Assembly: GCA_965218775.1 (NCBI GenBank)
Contig: CBDCLS010000006.1
Span: 1,116,001-1,180,000, forward strand
From: CAUZIZ01 sp965218775
GTDB taxonomy: Bacteria > Acidobacteriota > UBA6911 > RPQK01 > JAJDTT01
DNA: 64,000 nt
Reading direction: 5' to 3'
Shown: one piece after another, positions 44,631 to 52,519 of the stretch
How the letters are laid out: the number at the start of each line of letters is the position of its first letter
Numbering within the stretch: position 1 is the stretch's first letter
Notes under the pieces: model-generated
Databases searched by the model: none
What the model was told of the DNA's origin: nothing
What the model saw: only the letters and a program-made list of their open reading frames with translations
Translations under genes and position numbers: made by a program

Positions 44631-45797
44631 TTAGGTGAGCATCCTCTGCGTAAAATAGTCCAGTAGCGATTGAACAAAAGCCGAACCTGTCAGCGCGACG
44701 ATTGTTGCCATGCCAACACCTGCAACGATGCCTGCAGCGACGATAATCTTTCCCACGTCCTGACCCTTAAGGCTCCCCAGCTGATCCGGTTCACCGGAAA
44801 GATATGCCGAGGCAGCGAAGAATTCTTCACCGATCAACGTGTAATCGCAGGCGGCGACAAAAAAGGGAAGCTGTGCCGGCTGCGCCGTTCCGGCGACCTG
44901 AATGGCACCAACGGAATTACCCATTTCCGCCAGGATCAGCGATTCGGCAAAGAACGATCCGAAATAGAAACATGCCGCCGGTTTCTCCCGGACCATCATG
45001 CCTTGAACGTAGGCGACATAACCGAACTGTTCGTCGGTGACGTAATAGATCAGGTCGGTGTTGAATGCATCAGGACGCCCGGCCGACAGAAACGCCGCCT
45101 CTACTGTTTCGCGCGCTGCCGTCATCACCAGGGACTTGCTGGTTGGAACCTCGATTTTGGCGTCGTACTCCGCAGCTGTCTTGGCAACATGCGACAGGAT
45201 GTTCATCGATGCAATCGTCTGCATGTCGTTCATGTCCAGGATGCCCGGGATGTAGAGACACGAACGTCCCATCTCGGTCGCGCGGCCGACTGCCTCATGG
45301 ATTGCTTCCAGACCGGCAATCTTACGAATCTTGAGTTCTTTTCCTTCTCTGGCCATTCGAATGAAGGCGATCACCGAACCGGAAAAGATAACCAGCGTCA
45401 GCAGAAACCAGATCCGCGTGCCATCAAACCATTGCATGGCGGGCGTTGCCGGAGCTGCGGAGACTGCCGCCGGTGACTCGGAATTGTCTTGTGCGATCGC
45501 GGACACTTCGAACACGTAGGCCGCGGCCAGGCTCAGTTCCGTAACCGTGTATTCGCTGGTCGTGGGGGGGACGATTTCTACCAGGGTGAGGTCTGTTTCA
45601 TCTAGCAACCGCCGTCGGACTGCGTAGCCCCGTAGCGTTCGGTCATCGGGAGAGAGGGACCAGGTCAGGTCGATGCGCGTTCCGTTGTCCCAGGGGAAGT
45701 CCGCCGCCGTCAGATCGCTCGGGGCTGCCGGGGCCTGGCCCCATGCCGGCGCGGCCATCACCAATGCGCAGACCGCGGCTGTTATCCATCCTCTCAT
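44631..45797 (-). CDS. DUF6754-type membrane protein with fibronectin III domain
   Basis: A 388-residue protein: signal peptide (MRGWITAAVCALVMAAPAWG), one fibronectin type III-like domain (about 25-118, with TRIDLTWSLSPDD and LSLAAAYVFEVSAI), a span at about 128-147, then a cytoplasmic domain and a final C-terminal span (GKIIVAAGIVAGVGMATIVAL). The domain after the first span (SCLYIPGILDMNDMQTIASM ... FAESLILAEMGNSVGAIQVAGT) matches my recollection of the DUF6754 family, whose function is unknown. It would link an external binding domain to a cytosolic or intramembrane module. Confidence 0.75.
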   Translation of the reverse strand: MRGWITAAVCALVMAAPAWGQAPAAPSDLTAADFPWDNGTRIDLTWSLSPDDRTLRGYAVRRRLLDETDLTLVEIVPPTTSEYTVTELSLAAAYVFEVSAIAQDNSESPAAVSAAPATPAMQWFDGTRIWFLLTLVIFSGSVIAFIRMAREGKELKIRKIAGLEAIHEAVGRATEMGRSCLYIPGILDMNDMQTIASMNILSHVAKTAAEYDAKIEVPTSKSLVMTAARETVEAAFLSAGRPDAFNTDLIYYVTDEQFGYVAYVQGMMVREKPAACFYFGSFFAESLILAEMGNSVGAIQVAGTAQPAQLPFFVAACDYTLIGEEFFAASAYLSGEPDQLGSLKGQDVGKIIVAAGIVAGVGMATIVALTGSAFVQSLLDYFTQRMLT

Positions 45798-45811
45798 GGA
45801 CTCGTCCTTGC

Positions 45812-46936
45812 CTATTCTTCGATGAGTTCTACGTTAGCCCGCGGGATTATAACACCCTCCCCGGATTCCAGTTTGACTTCCAGAACCCGGGCTTTCGAGC
45901 CCGACTCGAGGACCTGCGGTTCGGGTGGAAGTGCACTGACTGATCCGGTCAGGCCGAAGTACGGATCTCGAATGATACGCACCGGTGCATCGATATCCAG
46001 AAGGCCCTCGTCGCGGGCCGAGGGCTCAAGTTGTCCCTCAGTGTCGGGCAGTCGAACCACGATTTCAGGTCGCATCACACCCGCCCGAATCTGGGTCGCG
46101 CCGTTGACTGCGGCTTCTTTCCCATCCAGGGACGCCAGAAGGTTGAATGTGCGTTCGGCCATTGCGATGTCGCCAAATCCTTCGGTGACGATTAGGGTCA
46201 GGCCAACGTCTTCAGAGCCGGTAATCGCTACACCGAGATCGTATCCCAAAAACTTTCGGATGTCCTCGTCGTCTATGCCCCCCGAAACGATGGCCGAAGC
46301 GCCGACCGATCGTGCTTTTTCAATTGCGGTTTCCGTCATGCGGGATCCACCGACGATCACGGCTCCTGCCATGTCCGGAGCAATGAGGTCTTCGGTGAGT
46401 TGTTGTTCGTGCGTTCGGGATGCAAGCCGAATCGGGCCGAATGATTCACCTCCGATTCCGAATATCCCCTGTACGAACATGGCATCGGCTTCGATCACGC
46501 AACCTTCGTCTGGAATCACTTCCACAACGGTGCCCGACAGATATGCCCGCAGTTCCACCGGCAGTGGCTCGCCCCGGACGATGACCTGCCCGGTGACCGA
46601 TGAGACCGATTCGATCGTACCGGCGATCGTCGAAGCGTGTTCGCTCTGAAACATGCCGAAGATTCCCTTGGACCGGGCCAGTGACTCTCCGACTTCGACG
46701 CGATCGCCTTCAGCCTTGAGCATGCATTCCGGAACATCCGCCGGTGGCATGGCCAGCAGGTTGGCCATGTTCAGCGGGGTGATGTCGCCCGGCAGAAATG
46801 TCTGGGCAATGATTTGCCGGGCCGCTACCTGCTCCCCTTTCTGGACAAGTACCTCTCCGGGGACGGGAAGAATCCGGCGCACTCGATGTCGTGTGTGTGC
46901 GGAAACCTTGAGTCCGGGTGTATATGCTCTCGCCAT
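45812..46936 (-). CDS. Barrel-sandwich/KOW-domain protein of the ASKHA operon
   Basis: A 374-residue soluble protein. The N-terminal part (RILPVPGEVLVQKGEQVAA, VGESLARS, GTIESVSSVTGQVIV) has the look of a biotinyl/lipoyl-type barrel-sandwich fold without the modified lysine motif, as in RnfC-like or HlyD-like hairpins. The middle (AGAVIVGGSRMT, SAIVSGGIDDEDI, VAITGSEDVGLTLIVTEGFG) looks like a small alpha/beta nucleotide- or ligand-binding domain. The C-terminal DAPVRIIRDPYFGLTGSV...LEVKLESGEGVIIPRANVELIE is a KOW/SH3-like barrel. No known protein with exactly this order comes to mind. It sits directly after the ATPase gene. Confidence 0.65.
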   Translation of the reverse strand: MARAYTPGLKVSAHTRHRVRRILPVPGEVLVQKGEQVAARQIIAQTFLPGDITPLNMANLLAMPPADVPECMLKAEGDRVEVGESLARSKGIFGMFQSEHASTIAGTIESVSSVTGQVIVRGEPLPVELRAYLSGTVVEVIPDEGCVIEADAMFVQGIFGIGGESFGPIRLASRTHEQQLTEDLIAPDMAGAVIVGGSRMTETAIEKARSVGASAIVSGGIDDEDIRKFLGYDLGVAITGSEDVGLTLIVTEGFGDIAMAERTFNLLASLDGKEAAVNGATQIRAGVMRPEIVVRLPDTEGQLEPSARDEGLLDIDAPVRIIRDPYFGLTGSVSALPPEPQVLESGSKARVLEVKLESGEGVIIPRANVELIEE

Positions 46937-46957
46937 AAGATTGTTAGTTCAGTCTCA

Positions 46958-48781
46958 TCAGGCGCTCTTTGCTGAGATCTCGGGGTACAGTTCGAGGGCA
47001 GCGACCCAGTCACTGACAAGTTTACGACCTCGGTCGCGATCCACTGGTACCTTCAGCGCCCGTCCGCGAGCGTCCAGAATCAACCCAACCGTCCCACCCT
47101 GCACGTCTCTCTCTACGGCCTTGCCAGCTCCCCCACCACAATCAAATCCCCGCTCGGGCTCGACTTTGACGCGCGCTGTTTCGCCCAGTCCGAGTGGAAA
47201 CAAACGGAGGTCTCCGACCTTCATCTCCCCGGATTCTTTCAACGTGTCCGAGTTGATCGAAAACTTGAAGCAGCGCTTGCCGGGCTTGCCGGTGCCGGCG
47301 GCGGATACGCAGGTACCCAGAGCAATCAGGCAATCGCGTTCGAAGACCTCGAGCGACGCCTGGGCGTGGACTTCGGCCAGGACTCCCAGATGCGGCATCA
47401 TGAAAATGGAATCCTTGGCGAGCATCGTGAAGCCTTCTGGTTCGAACGCGTCGACGAGCATCAGAGCCGTCTGTCTCATGTTCGGCGCATGTGATAGGAC
47501 CCCGCCTGACGCAACGAGAAGATCGAGTTTCATGTTATCGACGATGGTTGCGCCCGAACTTTCCTGACTGAACGTGTCGCCGACGGTCCGCTGGCGCTGC
47601 ACTCCTTTGAGAGTCGTCGCAAAGTCCTTGTGCTGGATGTATGCCAGCCGAAGCGCCTCGCGCGCGACGGCCTGTTCGAATACCAGCGCTTCCAATGTCT
47701 GCGGGATGGTCGTCGGCCGGATCATCTTGTTCTTAACCCGATTGCGCAACTCCCGTTCGTCCATGTCGAAATGAACCCATCGCAGTATGTTGGGCATGCC
47801 GGCCTCAGCGCACACGTTCGATATGGAGTAACTCATTCCGAGGTTGGCACTCACGGTCCGGTTGAACGTTCCGTCGAAAACGCTGAAGATATCGGTGGTT
47901 GCACCGCCGATGTCGACGCCGACAACATTGATAACTCGTTCCCGGGCAATGGTCTGGAGAATGCTTCCGACGGCTCCGGGCGTGGGCATGATCGGGGCGT
48001 CCGTCCACTCGATGAGCTTGTCGTAACCGGGAGCATGAGCCATGACGTGTTCGAGGAACAGATCGTGGATCGCGTCACGTGCCGGATCCAGATTCTCCCG
48101 TTCCAGAACAGGCCGCAGGTTGTCGACGATGGTCAGATCGAATCCTTCCGTGATCACATCGGAAACCATCGCTGCGGCATCCTTGTTGCCCGCATAGATG
48201 ATTGGTAGTGTGTAGGCGCTTCCAAACCGCGGCCGCGGTTTCGCCGGAGCAATCAGCTCGGCAAGCTGCACGACATGCGTCGTCGTTCCGCCGTCCACGC
48301 CACCCGATATCAGAATCATGTCGGGTCGCAGCTCGCGAATGCGCTGAATCTGTTCGTGAGGCCGCCGTTTGTCGTTGGATGCGATCACATCCATGACGAT
48401 GGCGCCCGCCCCCAGTGCAGCACGCTTGGCGCTCTCTGCCGTCATCTGGCGGACGACACCGGCGACCATCATCTGGAGGCCTCCACCCGCACTCGACGTC
48501 GAGATGTAGATGTCGCAACCTTCGTCGGATGTCGCAGGCTGGATGATGCGACCGTCGTCGTCGATGAGTTTCCGCCCGGCCAGTTCCTGGGTTTCGGTGA
48601 CGGCGTTTACCACGCCCATCGTGACATCGGCGAAAGGCTCTTCGACGGTCGTCGGTGCTTCTCCGCGATGGGTCTGTCGGAAGACACCGTCCACCTTCTG
48701 GATCAGGATAGCTTTCGTCGTCGTACTGCCACAATCGGTGGCGAGGATCACCTGGATCTTGTCGGGATCAATCGGATTCAT
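46958..48781 (-). CDS. GlmL/MutL-family ASKHA ATPase
   Basis: A 607-residue member of the glutamate-mutase-associated MutL/GlmL family (unrelated to mismatch-repair MutL). Phosphate-1 motif is ATDCGSTTTKAIL (D16-K23 region), phosphate-2 is VVGVDIGGATTDIFSVF (near residue 285), and SGGVDGGTTTHVV is the family-specific motif. Known members are tied to adenosylcobalamin mutases and thought to act as reactivating ATPases. No mutase or B12 gene is present here; instead it lies in an operon of membrane proteins, so it probably powers or assembles that complex. It overlaps the upstream small gene by 14 nt. Confidence 0.88.
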   Translation of the reverse strand: MNPIDPDKIQVILATDCGSTTTKAILIQKVDGVFRQTHRGEAPTTVEEPFADVTMGVVNAVTETQELAGRKLIDDDGRIIQPATSDEGCDIYISTSSAGGGLQMMVAGVVRQMTAESAKRAALGAGAIVMDVIASNDKRRPHEQIQRIRELRPDMILISGGVDGGTTTHVVQLAELIAPAKPRPRFGSAYTLPIIYAGNKDAAAMVSDVITEGFDLTIVDNLRPVLERENLDPARDAIHDLFLEHVMAHAPGYDKLIEWTDAPIMPTPGAVGSILQTIARERVINVVGVDIGGATTDIFSVFDGTFNRTVSANLGMSYSISNVCAEAGMPNILRWVHFDMDERELRNRVKNKMIRPTTIPQTLEALVFEQAVAREALRLAYIQHKDFATTLKGVQRQRTVGDTFSQESSGATIVDNMKLDLLVASGGVLSHAPNMRQTALMLVDAFEPEGFTMLAKDSIFMMPHLGVLAEVHAQASLEVFERDCLIALGTCVSAAGTGKPGKRCFKFSINSDTLKESGEMKVGDLRLFPLGLGETARVKVEPERGFDCGGGAGKAVERDVQGGTVGLILDARGRALKVPVDRDRGRKLVSDWVAALELYPEISAKSA

Positions 48782-49160
48782 ACGGCGATGGAAGGTCCCT
48801 GCTGTCGGTGTGTGCGCTCGATTCCTGCTCAGAGTCTTCGACGTGTTGGCCCTGCTGACGTTCGATCGCCGTCAGCCGTTCAGATATGTAGTCGATCGAT
48901 CCCCGCTTTTCGAGGAAGAGGCTGAACTGTTCGTACTCGGCGGCATCGGTGACCGCCGATACGATCGGTTGCCAGAAGTGCAAAAACTGAGCCGACACGT
49001 AGTTCAACGGCCGCCCCATTTCGAGTACGATCGTGGCCGGTGTGCTCATGCGCCGCCGGACAACTTCCTTGCACAACCGATCCACAATATTGCGTTGAAT
49101 GTCGTTAGGTTCGGCAGGCCCGGGCGGATCGATCGCAAACGCATGTTTCAGCCACTTCAT
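48768..49160 (-). CDS. Small leader protein of the ASKHA operon, unknown
   Basis: A 130-residue soluble protein. The conserved-looking part is RMSTPATIVLEMGRPLNYVSAQ...FWQPIV and FSLFLEKRGSIDYISERLTAIE. The last 25 residues are acidic and Ser/Asp-rich and probably disordered. No family or active site is recognised. It is the first gene of the seven-gene operon and overlaps the ATPase gene by 14 nt, which suggests a direct partnership with it. Confidence 0.7.
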   Translation of the reverse strand: MKWLKHAFAIDPPGPAEPNDIQRNIVDRLCKEVVRRRMSTPATIVLEMGRPLNYVSAQFLHFWQPIVSAVTDAAEYEQFSLFLEKRGSIDYISERLTAIERQQGQHVEDSEQESSAHTDSRDLPSPYESD

Positions 49161-49552
49161 ATGCAGAACAACATATCAGAGACGTGGTATGGGATGAAAC
49201 TGGTGGAGTGAGGTATCGATAGGGGACGCTGTGGCGAAGATCGAATGGGGATTTCGTTGGCCTTAGCGAAAATTTTCGCTGCGTCCCCAACAGGACCCGC
49301 AGTCGTCCGACTGCGGGGGAACAACGAGGCGAGCCCGTGCGTTAGAGTAAGAAAATAGTCGGATCGGCTACCGACAATCGTCCGAGGGAACGTCACGGTG
49401 CTGTCAAGTTAAGTAGGATTGTCGGGTTTTGGAGGCGAATTATGTCGGCGCTCGAACGCAGAATCAACAACTTAGAGAGTGGCCAGGGCGCTGGGTAGGC
49501 ACGCAGATCGGTTAACTTGACAGTACCCTCGGACGAGTTGGCGACTCCGCTC
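49161..49552. other. Spacer upstream of the ASKHA operon
   Basis: This region must hold the operon promoter. It contains a small inverted-repeat element at 49398-49526, and no gene is seen. The only frames are short and overlapping. Confidence 0.45.
49398..49526. mobile_element. 129-bp inverted-repeat element (MITE or IS remnant)
   Basis: The ends gtgctgtcaagttaa (49398-49412) and ttaacttgacagtac (49512-49526) are inverted repeats with one mismatch. The outer flanks ccgaggg (49382-49388) and ccctcgg (49526-49532) are also complementary. The core has a 17-codon frame of no known meaning. Confidence 0.5.
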
Positions 49553-51103
49553 CTACCTGAATCTCAGGGAGTAGAGATCCGCGTCTTTCATCACGAAGCA
49601 CAGGCGGACCGGCTTCCCTGCAATCCTGGTCAGGGGCTTATCAGAAGTGGCCCTGGCATGACTCCGTTTCCACCGCACCGTGTGCTCAATCTCGTCTCCC
49701 CAGATCAGCGGAGATTCCTCAAGGGCAAAGCCTGGTAGGGGGTTCCCTTGGACATCCTGGATCTCCACACGAATGCTGCCTGCAGCCGACGTGGCGAAGT
49801 TGAGAATGAGATTGTCACCCTGAAAGACGAGGGGATTGGTCATCAGCTCTCCACCAGCATAGCCTGCGTTTGCAGAGACGAATCCGTCTGTGCGCAAGGC
49901 CATTCGCTCCAGGTGGACGCTGGGAAACTTGTAGTGGCGAACGACGTACAAGGAGATCTCATCGCGGGCAGTTTGTACCGCACCGGCTGCAGTCATGTTG
50001 CTTCGGTTCATCCAATCGCGCTTCTCCCGCCCGGGCCGGATGAAGACTTCCATGAAACGGCGATCCCAACGCTCTCCGTCCCGGCTCGTCAGGAATACCC
50101 CATCGGAGAGCCCTGGGTAGAGCGCCTCCTGAAAGAAGTTCCGCCAGGGCAAGAAACGCTTAGGAACGGCCAGGTAGATGTGGGGAGCACGGAAATAGGG
50201 AGTGACGGCACCGGTGTAGAAGTGCTCCAAGGGAGCCTCTCCCAGGTCGATGAATTCCGGCTCACTCCAATTGAGAAAATCCGGGGACGTGGAACGCACG
50301 AGGTTCCGGATGCGATCCTGGATAGCCGCTCCGATCGGGTACATGCCCTCCGGAAGGCTCTTGGGAACGGGACGCCAGTCTCGGAGGTAGGCCACGTACT
50401 GCTGCTGTTGACCGTCCCAGAAGGCCAGATCCAGTCCCGAGTCCATGTCCTTCTGGGAGATGAGGGGTTCCTTCTGAATCGGCTGCCAGTGCAGTCCATC
50501 CGGGGAAGCCAGCCCCATCACGTATTTCCATCCTTCAGGGTGATGGATGGCAATTGCCTTGTACTGTTCTTTGGCCGGTACCTGGGGGTTACCGTCTTTG
50601 AAGGCCGTGAAGCAAGTGCTGCCCGTACCTTCGATCCCGGTCCACACGATGTTGTTCTTGTCGGATCCCTGGAACTCAAAGATTCCCAGTGATGGCTTTG
50701 TCCAGGTGATGCCATCCTGGCTTTCCGCGTAGCAGGTCACCTCTAGGTGCATTGGGATGAGGGGCTCTCCTGGCTCCAGCAAGGATCGGATCACGGACTC
50801 TGGATGGCTGCTGCCCCGGTAGTACATGCGAAATCGATCATCGTCTTTGAAGACCGTCACATACGTGCTGGAGGTCCCTTCCCAGGGCTGGTCGAAGACG
50901 AGGACCTTCCCGGCAGACAGGGGCTCGTGCAGCTTGAGTCTCACCCCTTCCATCGATTCGATGAGATAGTCATCCACGAACAACTCCAGCCGGGAGCCGA
51001 TATCCAGGGGTTCCTGAGTCCCCTCCTGCTCCGCCAAGGCACTTTCCACCGTCAGGGAAATCGCAAGAGAAACCACGCACAGAGTCGCTAGTCTCATCCT
51101 CAT
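49553..51103 (-). CDS. Exported five-bladed propeller protein (GH32/43-like)
   Basis: A 516-residue protein with a signal peptide (MRMRLATLCVVSLAISLTVESALA). The body opens with LELFVDDYLIESMEGV, then LHEPLSAGKVLVFDQPWEG, repeated VFKDDDRFRMYYRG-type blades, AESQDGITWTKPSLG and a C-terminal beta-sandwich that ends GKPVRLCFVMKDADLYSLRF. This is the family common in planctomycete/acidobacterial polysaccharide gene sets, related in fold to GH32/GH43 but without proven activity. It is a paralogue of the partial gene at the left edge, and a decayed tail of a third copy is at 12085-12179. Confidence 0.75.
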   Translation of the reverse strand: MRMRLATLCVVSLAISLTVESALAEQEGTQEPLDIGSRLELFVDDYLIESMEGVRLKLHEPLSAGKVLVFDQPWEGTSSTYVTVFKDDDRFRMYYRGSSHPESVIRSLLEPGEPLIPMHLEVTCYAESQDGITWTKPSLGIFEFQGSDKNNIVWTGIEGTGSTCFTAFKDGNPQVPAKEQYKAIAIHHPEGWKYVMGLASPDGLHWQPIQKEPLISQKDMDSGLDLAFWDGQQQQYVAYLRDWRPVPKSLPEGMYPIGAAIQDRIRNLVRSTSPDFLNWSEPEFIDLGEAPLEHFYTGAVTPYFRAPHIYLAVPKRFLPWRNFFQEALYPGLSDGVFLTSRDGERWDRRFMEVFIRPGREKRDWMNRSNMTAAGAVQTARDEISLYVVRHYKFPSVHLERMALRTDGFVSANAGYAGGELMTNPLVFQGDNLILNFATSAAGSIRVEIQDVQGNPLPGFALEESPLIWGDEIEHTVRWKRSHARATSDKPLTRIAGKPVRLCFVMKDADLYSLRFR

Positions 51104-51248
51104 CGTCCATCCTCCTCAGCGAAAGGGAATTCCGGTTCTCAGCCGAACCCAGGCTAGCAAGGGGGAGGGTAAGGATCAACAGGGGTTAGCACGGGACGCT
51201 CAGGGCCTCCTTTCTGGCTTCTGTACGGCTAGGGTTTGGTCCGCCGGT

Positions 51249-51881
51249 CTAATTCCTGCTCCACGCTCTCGGCCCGTCACAGAGGCGATCAAATAGCACG
51301 CGTAGTGTCTCATCGTCCTTGTGCCAGGGGAACAGCAGGTTCTTCGCCTGTACCGTCTCCTCGCTGACCTCCCAACCCAGCATTCCCAGAGCCTGGAAAT
51401 TCTCGCGGAAGGCTGCTTCGAGTTCCCTCCGGAATTCAGGTTTGTCCGTCACCTCGACGAACCGCACCTCACCTTGGGAGGAAGCCAGTACCAGCCGCAT
51501 GAACTCCAGCGGTGTGGCGGCGGCAGCCGCTCGGACAAGTTGAAGAAGCTCCTCGAAGCCAGGTGGCAGGGCTTCATCCGGTGGGTAGGCCGAACCGGCT
51601 CGTTTTGGAGGCACCTCCTCAGCGAGGTCCCCTGGGTACCCCAGCTCCTTCAGACAGGCCGAGATCTCCTCGTCGATCAGCACCCTATCAGGCCCATCCA
51701 AAGCTGCCTGGTCGAGCCAGGACGACCAGTCTGTGCTGTCTAGCGTCTCCTTGCAAGCGAGGCGGAAGCGGGCCTTATCCTGACCATCCATAATCATGGG
51801 AACCAAGGAGGGATGGTTGGCCGTGCGTTCCAGGATGTACTCCTCGAATCGCTCACGGAACTGTCCGTATTCGCGGACCAT
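51249..51881 (-). CDS. Hypothetical protein, 210 residues
   Basis: A soluble, acidic 210-residue protein without signal peptide or membrane span. It looks helical, with a proline-rich linker around residues 88-105. The part FEELLQLVRAAAAATPLEFMRLVLAS and the end FPWHKDDETLRVLFDRLCDG are its most distinctive segments. I do not recognise the family. It is alone on its strand, 145 bp downstream-side of the propeller gene start, with no ribosome-binding site I would rely on. Confidence 0.55.
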   Translation of the reverse strand: MVREYGQFRERFEEYILERTANHPSLVPMIMDGQDKARFRLACKETLDSTDWSSWLDQAALDGPDRVLIDEEISACLKELGYPGDLAEEVPPKRAGSAYPPDEALPPGFEELLQLVRAAAAATPLEFMRLVLASSQGEVRFVEVTDKPEFRRELEAAFRENFQALGMLGWEVSEETVQAKNLLFPWHKDDETLRVLFDRLCDGPRAWSRN

Positions 51882-52048
51882 GAAGAGATTCTAGGGGATG
51901 GGGAAGTGAGGCTCCAGGAGGTCTGAGTTCCTTCTTTATCCGTCTTTAGATTGTCTCCGTCTTTCGCGGTGCCTTAAGGTGTGATGGCTCAGATCTGACC
52001 GCAAAAACAGTGTCAGAGTAGATCGCCCCTGAATGACCGCTTTCGCCT

Positions 52049-52187
52049 GAGGCTGTGTGAAAAGTCATTCATGATTTCGGATTTGAAATTTTGACTTCAT
52101 AGGATCGCGTGTAAGCCACGATCTCCGTCGTAGGAAGGGTAAAGAGACCCCTAAATCAAAGAGGTTTTGGACTTTTCACACAGCCTC
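52049..52187 (+). mobile_element. 139-bp MITE, copy B
   Basis: Same 18-bp inverted ends (gaggctgtgtgaaaagtc) and sequence as copy C; copy A is the reverse complement. Flanked by gcct on both sides, as is copy A. Confidence 0.92.
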
Positions 52188-52249
52188 GCCTAAAAGCAGC
52201 CACTCAGATTCTCTCGGGAAACGTCGAAATGAACGACCGCTAACGGGCC

Positions 52250-52388
52250 GAGGCTGTGTGAAAAGTCATTCATGATTTCGGATTTGAAATTTTGACTTCA
52301 TAGGATCGCGTGTAAGCCACGATCTCCGTCGTAGGAAGGGTAAAGAGACCCCTAAATCAAAGAGGTTTTGGACTTTTCACACAGCCTC
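52250..52388 (+). mobile_element. 139-bp MITE, copy C
   Basis: Identical to copy B, 62 bp after it, in the same orientation. Flanked by gggcc on both sides, a separate target duplication, so it is an independent insertion and not a tandem duplication. Confidence 0.92.
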
Positions 52389-52519
52389 GGGCCAAAAGCG
52401 GACATCGAGTTGACCCTGAATGGTGTTCCTATTCGACCACGAAGGTTTCAATTTCTACCAATAGGTCCGGAAGTACCTTTCGATTCACACCAAGCAACCC
52501 TGCCATACCGTGGGTGAAG

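Larger units (their letters stand above)
51882..52519. other. Repeat-filled spacer
   Basis: It contains two 139-bp MITE copies (52049-52187 and 52250-52388) set in the older interspersed repeat. It also contains about 110 bp (52395-52505) that match the 3' flank of the kinase remnant at 60780-60900. No gene is seen. Confidence 0.7.
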
